Shown here piece by piece: positions 21,450 through 32,765 of a stretch of DNA of 64,000 bases. The first letter of the stretch is position 1. Every line of letters begins with the position of its first letter. The notes beneath the pieces are model-generated. The model saw nothing but the letters and a program-made list of their open reading frames with translations, was not told where the DNA came from and made no database searches. Origin of the DNA: Aricia agestis (lineage: Eukaryota > Arthropoda > Insecta > Lepidoptera > Lycaenidae). A program made the position numbers and the translations under genes. Location of the stretch: positions 7,772,501 through 7,836,500 of the forward strand of contig NC_056417.1 of NCBI RefSeq assembly GCF_905147365.1, in the 5' to 3' direction.

Positions 21450-22955
21450 TATTTATTTATTTATATAACATGGAAAACTTACAGCTAAGTAATGTCGGTG
21501 GCAATTTTATGTATGATTATCAGAAAGCCAATTACAAGTTTTCACCTCTAAGTAACAGATAAAATTATACATGATATTGTGAACGGTCTTAATTACATTA
21601 TATAGAAATGTTTCTTAAATAGGATACAATGCAAAAACAAGTACTTATAGCAAAAGGTTTAAACGATGGTATGGCCAAAAAACCAAAAGAACAACATGCT
21701 ACTTACAATAAAATAAGTAATATGGTTTCAACTGATACAAATTTTAGGAAATCAAATTATCAAAAAAATTACAGCTCAACCTGTTTCTAATCGACGTTGC
21801 CTTTGTAGTGAATACGTCAAGATCATAATCCCGGCATAGCTTGTTGAAGTTGCGACTCACTCTCACAACATACGAATTTTGTCTGTAGTTAGTAGATGCT
21901 ATTGGTACAGCTATTGGTGGGTTGAACCTAGTGAATTTAGTGGGGACATTAATCGAGAATTTAGAAAGTAGTTGCAGACAGTCTAACTCATTTGACATCG
22001 TCTTTAATAGCAAAGTACAGTCAGCTATCATGCGTCGAGTTTTTAATGGTAGGATATGAAATTTTTTACATAGGCTTAGATAGTTGTCCGAATGGTATGC
22101 TATTTTTTGATGATAGCACATATATTTAATAAAACGTTTTTGAATCGCCTCTATACGGTCTATATATTTATGATAATAAGGGCTCCACACCTGCGTGGCA
22201 TACTCAAGGTGACTTCTGACATATGTGCAGTACAAAATTTTTAAAGTTTTCTCTTCGTTAAAACAGTTTGACATTCGCATCACAAACCCCAAGGCCTTGG
22301 AAGCTTTGTTAATAATCGCCTCAATCTGAGTATCAAAAATTAGCTTACAATCGTGATGTACGCCTAGATCACGAACACAGCTCGACCTAGATAAGATTTG
22401 GCCTCCTAATGAGTAATTTGCGTTTATGGCAAAACGCTTCCGAGTATACGTTATTATTGAACATTTGCTAGGATTAAGATCTAGTTTATTAATTTTGCAA
22501 TAATTTTCAAGGTTGGAAAGGTCTTTTTTGATTGAAAGTTTAGAACATCTACAGGTGAAGTTATAATAGCGTAAATTTTCATATCATCTGCAAAACATAA
22601 TAGTTTTGCGAACTTCAAGCAGGAATCAATGTCATTTACGTATATTATAAATAGTAAAGGCCCAAGTAGCGAGCCTTGAGGTACACCACCTCGGTATAGG
22701 AACCCAGCTAGATATGTAATTATTGAGTACTGTGGCCTGAGAGCGATTCTTGATATAAGAGGAGAACCACCGGAGAAGATCTCCATGTATACCTATATTT
22801 TTTAGCTTGAAAATTAGTAGTTCATGGTCAATGCGGTCAAACGCTTTGCTATAGTCTGTGTATACACAGTCAACTTGACTACCATTGTCCATGGTGTCTG
22901 TGATGAAATTATTAAATAGTATAAGATTCGTTACGGTCGACCGACCTCTTAAGAA
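21450..22955 (-). pseudogene. 5'-truncated CR1/Jockey-type LINE, reverse transcriptase remnant
   Basis: Read on the minus strand from about 22950: GRSTVTNLILFNNFI, then VYTDYSKAFDRIDH (RT motif with the first catalytic Asp), GVPQGSLLGPLLFIIYVNDI, CFADDMK (the catalytic YADD-type box as FADD), a VRDLGVHHDCKLIFD segment, and the C-terminal YVRSHLEYATQVWSPYYHKY block ending in a stop at 21744. Frameshifts near 22690 and 22525 break the frame. A 300-bp 3' UTR ends in (AAAT)n at 21450-21464. The order and motifs fit CR1/Jockey-group non-LTR elements, which copy themselves by target-primed reverse transcription. The N-terminal endonuclease and ORF1 are missing, so the copy is dead. Confidence 0.85.
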
Positions 22956-23145
22956 TTAAAAATGTTTTATTAAATCAAAAAGGCTTATAACAATGGGTAT
23001 AGATTTTTTGTTGTCTGTTTGTACAATCTAGAAATGTGATAATGATAATATTAAAATCAAATAATAATGTTAATAAACAACAATAAACACTGGTATTAAT
23101 TAACAATAAATTATGATGGTCACAAATAGCAACGTCCTGGTTAAG

Positions 23146-23578
23146 GGGCGACTAACCCAAAATTGTCGATTTTATAATTCATTTTTATACTTGAAAATAA
23201 GCCCCGAATTGTTTTGTTTTTTAAACATAGATACAACATTATATTTCCAAGAATTTGATCTGAGCAAAAACACGATATCTTAAAATGTTCTCGATAGAAA
23301 AAAATCACAAAGATGCATCTAATGTTCAAGAATTTTTCATCTATAGCCATAACCGTGCATTAAACTAAGTTAATATTTGAACACATTGTTTATAATTCTA
23401 TCATTGAGACATTGACCTGGCGGATTTTTAAAATGTTGTATATTTATCGAGTTATTAAGAAAAAACTAACTTGGCGATGATTCCGCGTCGTCCTTTTTCA
23501 CCTGGCATAATGATATGAAAGACGGGCGGCGTGAGTGTAAAGAGAAGGACAATGTATGATTTTTTGGGTTAGTCGCCC
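23146..23578. mobile_element. MITE with gggcgactaaccc ends
   Basis: gggcgactaacccaaaa at 23146 is inverted at 23562-23578 (ttttgggttagtcgccc). 433 bp, AT-rich interior, no ORF that carries a domain. Confidence 0.75.
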
Positions 23579-23596
23579 TCTTGACTATTTATAAGA

Positions 23597-24076
23597 GTGG
23601 AAAGGAAGAAGAAGAAACCCGTCGTCCGCAACCATCGCGGCACCGCACCCGAAGGACCCGAGCAGCTGTTGCGTCGTGAGACTCCCGCGACGACGCTGTA
23701 CGTGAAGGCTGCACTGGTCCAGGCTGCACTGGTCCACGGCGGTCGAGCAGGTCGTGAACTACATCAGGAGCAAGACCCACTTCGTCTTGAGGGTCGAGCG
23801 CTTGGAGTCCCGCCACAAAGTCAATTTTAGCTCCTTTGTGGTGAGGGTCCCGACGCATCATCTACCGACCTTCGAGAAGGAGGAGTTCTGGCCGATTGGA
23901 GTCGTCTACAGGAGGTTCCGAGGACGACTTTCGAACACATCGTGCCCCACGTCGCAGACAATACGTGTTTAGTGCTTAGTGTTAGTTTTAGTATAAATGT
24001 TATGTATGTTAGTCTATAAGGTATAATAATATATATTATACCTTATAGGCCAAGATGCCTGATTTAAATAAATAGT
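23597..24076 (+). pseudogene. LINE ORF1-like C-terminal fragment with (AAAT) tail
   Basis: One plus frame reads VEQVVNYIRSKTHFVLRVER, LESRHKVNFSSFVVRVPTHH and EEFWPIGVVYRRFRGRL before TAG near 23970. The SRH...F.VVRV....FW..GV..RRFRG pattern is the C-terminal end of gag-like ORF1 proteins of insect non-LTR elements. The DNA continues to a 3' end tgcctgatttaaataaatag. The same 3' region occurs in minus orientation at 37762-38030. A 15-base internal repeat (ggctgcactggtcca) occurs twice at 23707-23741. Confidence 0.65.
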
Positions 24077-24091
24077 ACTCCGGTACTCAAG

Positions 24092-24178
24092 GTACTCCGT
24101 TGCGCCAAAATTTTTTGTGTTCGAAATGTGTTTGTGTAACTGACAGACACACTTTTGCATTTATAATTATTATAAGGA
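24092..24178 (+). repeat. R1 fragment
   Basis: ggtactccgttgcgccaaaa to cacttttgcatttataatta; middle deleted. Confidence 0.5.
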
Positions 24179-24362
24179 TTACAAATTAAATTAAGGCCGA
24201 TAAGTAAGGATTATAAATTAAATTAAGGCTAGTTTTGTACTTATAGAAGTTGTAGACTCCAACACAGACAATAATAATTGTTTTAAGCCTTTGAATACTA
24301 AATAGTTTTGAAACAATTGATTGATAATTTTAGGATAAATATTATTTAAACTTGCTAGTCTT

Positions 24363-24491
24363 AGGGCCCGTTTCACCACTTCCTGATAAAGTGCCGGATA
24401 GGCTATTATCAACTTTTTTGACACTAGATTCTCTATACTCTATCTGTCAAGTTAGTGGTGGATAGCCTATCCGGCACTTATCAGGAAGTGG
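24363..24491. mobile_element. MITE family D, copy 2
   Basis: agggcccgtttcaccacttc at the left and ggcacttatcaggaagtgg at the right; the final right end is lost. The inner arms gataggctat and gatagcctatcc pair as well. Confidence 0.75.
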
Positions 24492-24642
24492 TATTTATAT
24501 GTAGATGTATCATCATCGATCAATCAAGGTATGGTTACTATTAAAATATAAAAAAAAACTTCCTTAAAGATTATTACCACACAGAAAAACGACACGAGCT
24601 CTCACAAGGCTCGGTTTTTAGCTAGTAATATTGTTTAACAGT

Positions 24643-24676
24643 TTTGTGATAATGAACAGCTGTTCATTATCACAAA
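24643..24676. repeat. perfect 34-bp palindrome, no spacer
   Basis: tttgtgataatgaacag and ctgttcattatcacaaa are exact reverse complements and directly abut. No repeat copy of it was noticed elsewhere in the window. Confidence 0.85.
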
Positions 24677-25102
24677 TCAGCTGATTCTCAAAGAATTTAT
24701 AAATATAGTTGCCAACTTACAGAATTGTTTCCCCTTCGTAGATTTTCACAATAGAGCAATGCAAGCAATCTTGTGAGATTTACCTTATAGATCCAAGTGC
24801 ACCGTATTGCTAAAGGAAATTACTATTTGTTCAGGTTGGGACCCAAAGTAAATAAGGTTCGGGCCTAGCCGTTGCATACGTTCCGATATTATTGATTTGT
24901 GTTCGAACACGAATTCGTATTTCTTTGATTGGTTAAAAGTTATGTTTGCCGCAATTTTGTTTGCGTAGACATTAGTTTATTTGTGGTAATTTTCAATAAA
25001 AAATCTCATGTTCTTTCCAGGACTTACAGTCAGTACAGCCACAGCTTAAGTATGAAAAAACAACAGACATAGATACAGACAGATAAATTATTTTATTACT
25101 TT

Positions 25103-25244
25103 TAGGGCCTGTTTCACCACTTTCTGATAAAGTGTCGAATAGGCTATTCACAGCTTTTTTGACAGATTCTCCATACTTCATCTGTCAAGTTAAGTGGCGG
25201 ATAGCCTATTCGGCACTTATCAGAAAGCGGGGAAACAGGTCTTA
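25103..25244. mobile_element. MITE family D, copy 3
   Basis: tagggcctgtttcaccactt and gaaagcggggaaacaggtct ends; interior tcatctgtcaagttaagtgg. Confidence 0.75.
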
Positions 25245-25573
25245 ACTATTTATACTGTATTGTAAGTACTTACAATGGATTTTGCATTAAAAGGAAAAAA
25301 GTACCTTGTTTTATTTATTTAAAGATAAATTTATACAAGTAAATTTTAATACATCTTTTAGCAGCTAATAGGATGAAATAAATGAACAAATACATTTTAA
25401 TTATTTTATTTCAACTCTTATTTCATATTATGGTTGGAAATGAGTACAGTAATTTGGTTTGAACTGAAAATGCCAACCATTAAGCTTTACAACAAAATAG
25501 CGCATGATAGTCAGGACTTCAAAGGTAGAGCTATTATATTGGAAAGTTTTCAGCGTAGTTTTTATATTATTGA

Positions 25574-26135
25574 CTAGCTGTTACCCGCGACTTCGTCCGC
25601 GTCAACAAAATGTGTTAAGTTGATAACAAAGACAGAAAATTTTCTACTCTATTACAAAGAGAGCAGCAGCCTGTCTGTATGTCGGTCTCTAGCTGTATCT
25701 CAAGAACCGCGCTAGCTAGATAGTTAGCATTGTCATAAATTACGTTTTTCTATTGCCAGTAAAACTTCGTTAAAAACAAAGTAACGTTAATATTTGAAGG
25801 AGGCTTCCATACAATCAATGCCTTAATGCACGGATTTTTATGCACTTTTCACCAATCGATATAATGATTCCTCGGGAAAGAAACTCAACAAATGATATGC
25901 CTGAGCATATAATTTGTTGAGTTTCTATGTGCATTTGAATAAAATATATTTACATTTGTCAGAGGTGTCGAATAATATCCACCTCCTTTTTGGAAGTCGG
26001 TTAAAAAGTAGCCTAAGTTACTCGTTATTACATCAGCCAGATCAGCTATCTGCCAATAAAAGTCCCGTCAAAATCCGTTCCGCCATTTCGGAGATTAGTC
26101 GGAACAAACAGACAGATATACAGACAGACAAAAAT
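25574..26135 (+). repeat. R2 and E fragments
   Basis: actagctgttacccgcgact (25574) is an R2 head. An E-like piece with gctgtatctcaagaaccgcg follows near 25690. An R2 tail (agtagcctaagttactcg ... cggaacaaacagacag) is at 26008-26135. The order suggests one R2 unit with other repeats inserted. Confidence 0.45.
25879..25926. repeat. hairpin with 22-bp arms
   Basis: agaaactcaacaaatgatat (+gc) pairs with 25905-25926 with one mismatch around a 4-base loop ctga. Confidence 0.75.
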
Positions 26136-26362
26136 TCTAAAAATTGTTATTTTGTTATATTATGTACCGTCTAAATATTCATATGCATGTAGTAAAAACG
26201 ATTATTTCAATACTACAAACAGACACTCCAATTTTATTTATATGTATAGATGTATAGATAATATAGTAGGTATTGGTAGTAGGGTATGTGAACAGATACC
26301 GAAGTCGGCTATTGATAACTCGCGTTTACAACTACAGTCGATTTATCGGCTCTCAGTTAAGA

Positions 26363-26592
26363 TGACCGCATACACACGTTTACCGAAGTAGTTTTCCGTA
26401 TTCGGAAATCTGAATGCTTATAATCAGTAGAAAATAAATTGATTGGCACACACGTTCGCTTTTTTTTAACATAACGATTCCGCACGTAGGTTTCAATAGC
26501 GAGCCGTACGTTTGCGCTAAGCTCACGGAAATTCGAATACGGAAAACGAATTCAGAAACCAAAATATGCGGAAAACGTGTGTATGCGGTCAG
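26363..26592. mobile_element. MITE with tgaccgcatacacacg ends
   Basis: tgaccgcatacacacgttta at the left is inverted as cgtgtgtatgcggtca at the right. An inner pair (ttttccgtattcg and cgaatacggaaaac) extends the foldback. Confidence 0.7.
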
Positions 26593-26930
26593 CCTGAACG
26601 AAATCGTGACTGTCTGGAATGCCCCGGAGAATGTTTCTCTTCATAATTACTTATTAAACATTGATTTTCTCTGTTATTTTTAACAAGGACAAAACATTAT
26701 GTATTGTACTGAACATATGCACCGGACCCACTTTTCTACATGTACATCCGGATTTTTGAATTTCCGTATGATTAAGGAAAATAATTAGTACGGTTAGTTG
26801 AGTTCGTACTGTTAATAAAAAGATTATACATTTTATTTGGCCGTACACAATATGCCAACCCGCATTTTTGCGAATACATTTTTAATTGATATAAACACGC
26901 CTCATGACGTCTAGATTCGTCCACAAGCCC

Positions 26931-27313
26931 GTAATATCAGAGATGCTGATCCATAGGCAGGTATTACACGCATCAATATTATCGCGATACCGTGATAATA
27001 TTGATGGTGTAATAGGCCGAATCGCAGTATCGCAGTACACTTGTGAATCGCGTGACACTAGAATCATGATAATATTGATGCGTGTAATACCTGCCATAGG
27101 CAGATATCGGGCCTACGTAATTTGATCGCGTTATTCCAAACCGAGCCAACAGATCACGACTAACATTAAAGTAACATAACCCGACCGAATGTCGTAGGTC
27201 GGCTTATGTCAATTCAATGTTAGCTGTGATCGGTCGGATGGGTTTGAGTTATGACTTAACGCGACCATATTACTTAGGTCCGCCATCTGCTTAGAAATCA
27301 ACTTCTCTGATAG
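26931..27313. mobile_element. MITE family I, copy 2, interrupted
   Basis: The left end taatatcagagatgctgatc is diverged; the right end is aatcaacttctctgatagt. The interior ctacgtaatttgatcgcgtt matches the other I copies. Another MITE sits inside at 26957-27094. Confidence 0.7.
26957..27094. mobile_element. MITE nested in family I element
   Basis: gcaggtattacacgcatcaa is inverted at the right end (ttgatgcgtgtaatacctgc). catag occurs on both sides (26952-26956 and 27095-27099). Removing the insert restores the family I end ccataggcagat, so the 5-bp target duplication is certain. Confidence 0.85.
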
Positions 27314-27474
27314 TACTATCAGAGAAGTTGATTCCCAGGCAGATGGGGGACCTACGTAGTTTGGTCGCGTTACGTCAAACCCAGCAGACAGATCACAATT
27401 AACATTGAATTGACATGATCCGACCAAATGACGTTGTTCTGTCAACTGTCTAGGAATCAATTTCCTCGATCATA
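27313..27474. mobile_element. MITE family I, copy 3, abutting copy 2
   Basis: tactatcagagaagttgatt at the left, aggaatcaatttcctcgatc at the right. Its left end meets the right end of copy 2 head to head, forming a perfect 38-bp palindrome at 27296-27333. Confidence 0.75.
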
Positions 27475-27475
27475 C

Positions 27476-27852
27476 ATAGCATTGCGTTAGACAGCTTTGC
27501 AATCGTGGATGTAGTCTTGCTTATTCAATACAGAAGGATTTATAACTATTGATTGCAATAATAATATGTTTTTTTTGCAATGTTCTACAATGGCATTTAC
27601 TTAACAGTTTTTACTATCTTATTTTTTACAACTGCAACACAACTTTTAACACTTTAGGCACAGCTCTATTTAACATTTCAATATACAGTATTATGAAATA
27701 ATATTACACAGTCAAGGAAACAATATAAACGCGGATTCAATAATTTAACAGATATTAGATATTCACTATTCAGCTTTGATAATGTTCAAATTTTCACCAC
27801 TTTGGTCCCGTTAATATCAAAGGGAATTTCAAGCTAAAATTAAATTAAGAAC
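27476..27852. other. 3' flank of the secreted-protein gene
   Basis: No canonical AATAAA is seen on the minus strand within 300 bp of the stop; only aataag variants (near 27620 and 27518) and a tataaa (27540) occur. That leaves the 3' end of the gene open. Confidence 0.35.
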
Positions 27853-29124
27853 CTATCTTACCGCGGTCACTGCTATTACGATATTTCTTTTGCTTTTCGT
27901 TCTATTCAATTTTACAATTCTATATTTGAAGTGATGTTTCTCATTGAACTCTTTATGTGAAGTATTTGCTTCCGTCTTATCTTCAATATTGCTTTTAACT
28001 TTGATCCATCTGTCATTCTTCCAGTCGTATTTTTTCCCCATAGCCAGTAATATGTCATCAAATTTCGGCCAAGTATACCTTTCATCTTTGATATGGAAAA
28101 GATTTGTTTCGTTCAAGCCTCGCTCTTTTTCATTTTGTGTTTTTAGCGGTAAAGATTGGTGATGTTTTATTTTTTTGTGTTTTCTTATAATGGCGTCGTC
28201 AATATTATTTTCATCGATCTTTGGATGTTTGTGTTCTTTTTCATAGTATTTTATGTAAAATATGTCATCTTGGTAATATTCTATCATTGGGTCATCAGGA
28301 TACTCGTCGTAAAATGTGTCTAGTTCCCTGTTTATTTTACCTGTAAAAAAAAAACAATTAAGTAAACTTCCTTCGTCTTATAAACGCAATAGTAAAAGAA
28401 ATTGCCTGGTTGTTTTCTGAATAAAATAAGGGTCTGAGTCGTTCAAGAAAGTTTAATAATGTAAAGCTAATAAACCTTCTTGTTTATGAAAAGTGATTCA
28501 GACATTATAATTATGCAATGTACTTCTCTATCAAATGACTTTCCTAAAACTGTAATGTACTATTATACAGTGCTAAAAATTGAATACGGTACTCTACAAT
28601 ATTAACATTGTAAAAAAATGATAAGATCGTTTTATTAGTAAAACTATAGACTTAGAATATACTCACCTATCATTTTCTTATAAAGTTTCAGATCATGTTT
28701 TAAGGTGTCCTTCGCTGTTCTTTTCAGTCGACCATCGCCTTGACCTGAAAATTACATGCTCCTTTAACAATTCAGTTATTAACTCATTATCTAATTGTAA
28801 AGAACTAGACAAGAGTTTTAATACCTGGTGATTATTGTACGTAACTATTGTTAAAGTTCTAAATTACATGGTTAAAATAACTATTTATGCTTCATTTATT
28901 ATTTAAGTTTATTATCTATTATCAATTAATTATTACTTAAGTGGGATTACAATTTAATTTCTTCAAAATAAAGCTACAAGACGTGATACTAGGACGTATG
29001 CAGATATGGAGATTTAACAATAAAAAAAATACAATTTTTACTATACTATCTGACTTCTATACTTACCTACATAGAATGTCATAAAGACAATTAAATATGC
29101 ATACTGAAGGAGCACGTATCCCAT
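27853..29124 (-). CDS. secreted basic, cysteine-free protein of unknown family (three coding exons)
   Basis: Coding exons are 29124-29067, 28744-28667 and 28340-27853, joined with consistent phases (58 + 78 + 488 bases) into 207 codons. Donors are GTAAGT and GTGAGT; acceptors end cag with T-rich tracts. The start is the first ATG after the exon 2 acceptor, in a good context (G at -3 and +4). Residues 1-20 (MGYVLLQYAYLIVFMTFYVG) are a signal peptide or anchor. The rest is very rich in Lys, Asp, Glu and Tyr and has no Cys. It includes a predicted helix (residues 26-45), an acidic Tyr-rich stretch (52-80), a Trp/Asp patch (YTWPKFDD, YDWKNDRW) and three N-glycosylation sequons (N122, N171, N191). 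I do not recognise the family. The last exon also has a good donor, GCG|GTAAGA, at 27861, just before the TAG; if used, the protein would continue from the hydrophobic NIVIAVTA into an unseen exon. Confidence 0.8.
28341..28666 (-). other. intron 3 of the secreted-protein gene
   Basis: 326 bp, GT-AG, donor GTGAGT at 28666 and acceptor tttttacag at 28341. It splits a Gly codon (G|GT). Confidence 0.75.
28745..29066 (-). other. intron 2 of the secreted-protein gene
   Basis: 322 bp, donor GTAAGT at 29066, acceptor ttttcag at 28745. It splits a Gly codon at the signal peptide boundary. Confidence 0.75.
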
Positions 29125-29586
29125 ATCAGTGAAAATCTGTAACAACGAAAGTATCGTTTACTTATTAAGTCTACTTAGTACTTAGGTCCTACTTATCTCT
29201 AGGCTAACTTATCGAACTTGTCAGAAACATGTTTTCTCTATTATAAGTTGACTTAAAAAAGACGAAAGATGATATTATTCTGTAACTAATTGACAGTTAA
29301 CCAGACTGGTGCAAATGGACCCTAGAATTTTGGCATTGTTTTTTAAAATCGTCAGCTTAACAATAGTAAATAATATTATAATGGTGATTTCATATTTCAT
29401 TTAAAATGCATATAAAACCTTTTGCATTTCAATATCATATTTATACGCTGTATGAAATGTTGTTTCGAATGAAAAATATTTTACACAGCTAATAACTATA
29501 CAATATCTGCTTGTATTTGCCTAGCACTAGTAAGTGGGTAAATAACCCTCTTAGTTAGTTTTATCCTACATAACATAGTAAAGATA

Positions 29587-29805
29587 TAGGGTAAATGACT
29601 AGTGATTGGACAGTACCAGTCATTGGACAAAGCACAAAAACACACAAATTTATTAAGGTTGCTATAAAAACTGGCTGTTTTTAAAGTAATAGGACGCCTG
29701 ATTTTAAAGAGAAATAGGTAGTTTTTAAAGCAACCTTAATAAATATTGTGTTTTTGTACTCTATCCAATAACTAGTACTGTCCAATCACTACTCATTTCA
29801 CCCTA
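29587..29805. mobile_element. MITE with tagggt ends
   Basis: tagggtaaatgactagtgat with tggacagta at the left is inverted at the right (ccaatcactactcatttcac to ccta at 29805). Inner arms caaccttaataaat and atttattaaggttg also pair. 219 bp, intronic. Confidence 0.75.
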
Positions 29806-30277
29806 CGTTTGCTTACAGACAAAATACAAATTTACACACCAAAGATATTGCAAATACATTTTAGCTCACTAGAAATAGGTACTTTTTTGCCGCCTAGGTG
29901 ATTGATATTTTCAATTTATTCTCGTTAGTGTCCTAGGGCATGAGTGATAGGTTTTTGCCAATAGGTGACTCGCAATTAGGTGACTCGCAAAAATTACTAT
30001 TACGTAGATGATAAATTGTCGATGCATTAAACTTTATTAAACGCAATATATCTAAAAGGTATGCTCGTAAGCAAAAAGGGTTGCAAAATATTTAAAATCT
30101 ATTTTTGGACATCTATTGATGCTTCTAGCCCCGTGGTATGTTCTTAAGAACTTGTGTTATTAGTTAACAGAGTATTTTATACTTTTAAGCTACCTATACA
30201 TACATTTAAGATTTTTAGTATAGGATACATCATAATATATTTTATATATACATTATTCATCCATATGAGCCACTAGC

Positions 30278-30486
30278 TTTTGCTTGCGGCTTCGGCCGCG
30301 TGAAATTCTGAGAACGTTATCGTTTCGAGAAAAAAAACCGAGCTTTTATACATGAAATATAGCCTATATCACTCAGGAACACACTAGCTTTGTATCGCTG
30401 TTAAAATTTTTGCAATCGGACTAGTAGTTTCAGAGATTACCTCCTACAAACAAAATAACAAACTCTACCTCTTTATTTATTATATT
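30278..30486 (+). repeat. R2-type repeat
   Basis: cactagcttttgcttgcggc to acctctttatttattatatt, with aatcggactagtagtttcag inside. Confidence 0.55.
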
Positions 30487-30488
30487 AT

Positions 30489-31290
30489 ACTAGCTGTCCC
30501 GGCAAACGTTTCTTTGCCATACGAGTAGTAGAAAGTATTTCGCCAGTATTATTTTATTGAAGTGAATAAATATGTCACCATGGCAAAGTCCACCGCTATC
30601 CCGTCGTACAAATAATGGTCACCGTCAGTCTCGAGTTGTAATAATTTACTATTGCTAGAGATCGCCCAATGGTCGAAATTCGACCTTACTTGCAACGACA
30701 TTAGGACTACTACCTATATTTTGTAAAAAATATTGACTTCGTCATAGTTTTTTTCAATTCTTGTCTCTGGGACTCAGCTGATCTCAGACTGGCCGTTTAA
30801 GCATTGTCTAATAGTATCTAAAATGAAATAAAAAAAAAACAATAATCCATTTTTAATTTGTCAACTTGTTGTCAGCAGACTTCAACCATAAATAAAAGAG
30901 TATAATTCGTATGTATAGGCTTGTCACTCAAAAATCTGTCATTTTTCCTAGTAGAAGTGTCGTAGTGTGTGTAACGTTTTATTTGTTAAAAATATATAAA
31001 ATAAAAGCATAATTAAAAAAAAATATTAGCTCGATGCACTCCTTCATCATATAAACTATAACTGTGCGAAATTTCATAAACCTACGTTTCCCCATTTTTC
31101 GTAAAAAGGGTTACAAAGTTTTTCTCTCACGTATTAATATATAGATTTATTCAACAAATGCACTAATCAATATAAAAAGTACCCAGTAGCCGATTCTCAG
31201 ACCTACTGAATATGCATATAAAATTTGGTAAAAATCAGTAAAGCCGTTTCGGAGGACATTGTGACACGAGAATTTTATATATAAGATTAA
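30489..31290 (+). repeat. repeat R3 (actagctgtcccggcaaacg)
   Basis: Head actagctgtcccggcaaacg, middle ccgtcagtctcgagttgtaa, and tail gccgattctcagacctactg to acacgagaattttatata. A shorter copy is at 58153-58460. Around 200 bp of extra sequence separates head and tail here. Confidence 0.6.
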
Positions 31291-31299
31291 TGTAGATGA

Positions 31300-31385
31300 A
31301 CATTTTTTTGTCCTCGGAGTTTGAATCTGCGACCTCCGGCTTGAGTTTCGACGCACTAACTGAGCCACTGAGGTTGTCTATGTAT
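31300..31385 (-). mobile_element. tRNA-like SINE head fragment
   Basis: Minus strand cctcagtggctcagttagtg (A-box-like), then ggtcgcagattcaaactcc (decayed B box) and a run of A. Similar in layout to family B. Confidence 0.55.
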
Positions 31386-32071
31386 TGTTGTGTTATAAAC
31401 TACGTTATCTTTATTCTGATATGCAAGTAGTAAAATAATTTATTTTATCCACGTTATAATAAACCGTAGCGAAACGTGAAAGAATTTTCATTATCGTAAT
31501 GTTCCCTACACGCACGCATTATTTTTTCGGTTATATCATTAATCATTTAGGTGCTGATATGGTGAAATTATTTTTGCAATGAAAAGGTTCATTATTGCAT
31601 GTTTTATGGTTTATGAAAGACATGTATACAAGAGGTTTAAGCCAAGCTATTTGTCTATAAGATTCAAAAATCTATAAACATCAGAATATTAAAATATTAA
31701 AAGCAAGACGAAAATAATTGTAACTTTAAAATAATAATAGTTTCCAAGTACAAAATATTATAATGAATATGTAGAAAATAAATATTAAATTCGTTGTCTA
31801 GAAACTCATTTAACTAGGACGAAATTTTGTTGTACTGGTAAACTGCTAATTTCACTTATCATAAATTAATAATAACTAGTACTAGTTTCTGAAAGGCTTG
31901 TTATACTCGTATGATTATTAATAATACAAGATAACTAACAGGCGTTGGTAAATTAGGTATAATCTATTAGATACTGATATGATCACTGTCTGCTTATTAT
32001 CAGTCACGCAATATGGACATTTCCATAGCCATGTAGCGTTTAATTTGTATCTACAAATCTAATGTACAAAA

Positions 32072-32303
32072 ATCCATACTAATATTATAAATGCGAAAGT
32101 GTGTCTATCCGTCTGTCTGTCCGTTTGTCTGTCTGTCTGTTACCTCTTCACGCTTAAACCGCTGAACCGATTTCGCTGAAATTTGGTATGGAGATAGTTT
32201 AAGTCCTAGGAAAGGACATAGAATACTTTTTATCCAAAAAAAATGTACGGTTCCTACGCCATAATCTAATTTTAGTGCAACAGAGTTGCGGGCGCCATCT
32301 AGT
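32072..32303 (-). repeat. dispersed repeat R1
   Basis: Plus strand reads ccatactaatattataaatg, a (TCTG)n run, and ends gcgggcgccatctagtaatt; an inverted R1 unit. Confidence 0.65.
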
Positions 32304-32386
32304 AATTAATATTTTCCATGGTCACAATGATGAGGCTGGGCCGATTCAGGTGAAAATTTGCGCAGATATAGAGTAATAAAAAATAA

Positions 32387-32527
32387 ACATTATTCCAATC
32401 CAGAGATCCAATCCAGCGCTTTTTTGCAACATTGAATTCCAGTGCATTCCAGTGTCCATTTACAAATGTAAAAAAGAAATCCAGCAGTAATCCAGCACCG
32501 GATTGGATCATTGGATTGGAAAAATGT
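32387..32527. mobile_element. MITE with doubled ccaatcca ends
   Basis: acattattccaatccagaga with tccaatccagcg at the left is inverted at 32498-32527 (ggattggatcattggattgg). The interior repeats ttccagtg and atccagca words. 141 bp. Confidence 0.6.
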
Positions 32528-32586
32528 AAACCGTCTATTAACCACGGGCTAGTTATGCATATTCTACTTTTAAAAGCGCGGAAATG

Positions 32587-32765
32587 CACGATTCCTAAGT
32601 TCGAATAAGGCAGATCAGACAGACTTGTAGCTCCGGAGATATGCGAACACAATCATAAAAACATACATACATACACGATACACATACTTTCAAAATTTGG
32701 CATATTTGTTCAGACGCTGAAATATTACATACGGGTCGAATTGATAACCTCCTTTTTTGCATTGA
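32587..32765 (-). repeat. dispersed repeat shared with 2349-2540
   Basis: Reverse complement of the 2349 copy; it contains an ATAC microsatellite (32663-32680). Confidence 0.6.
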
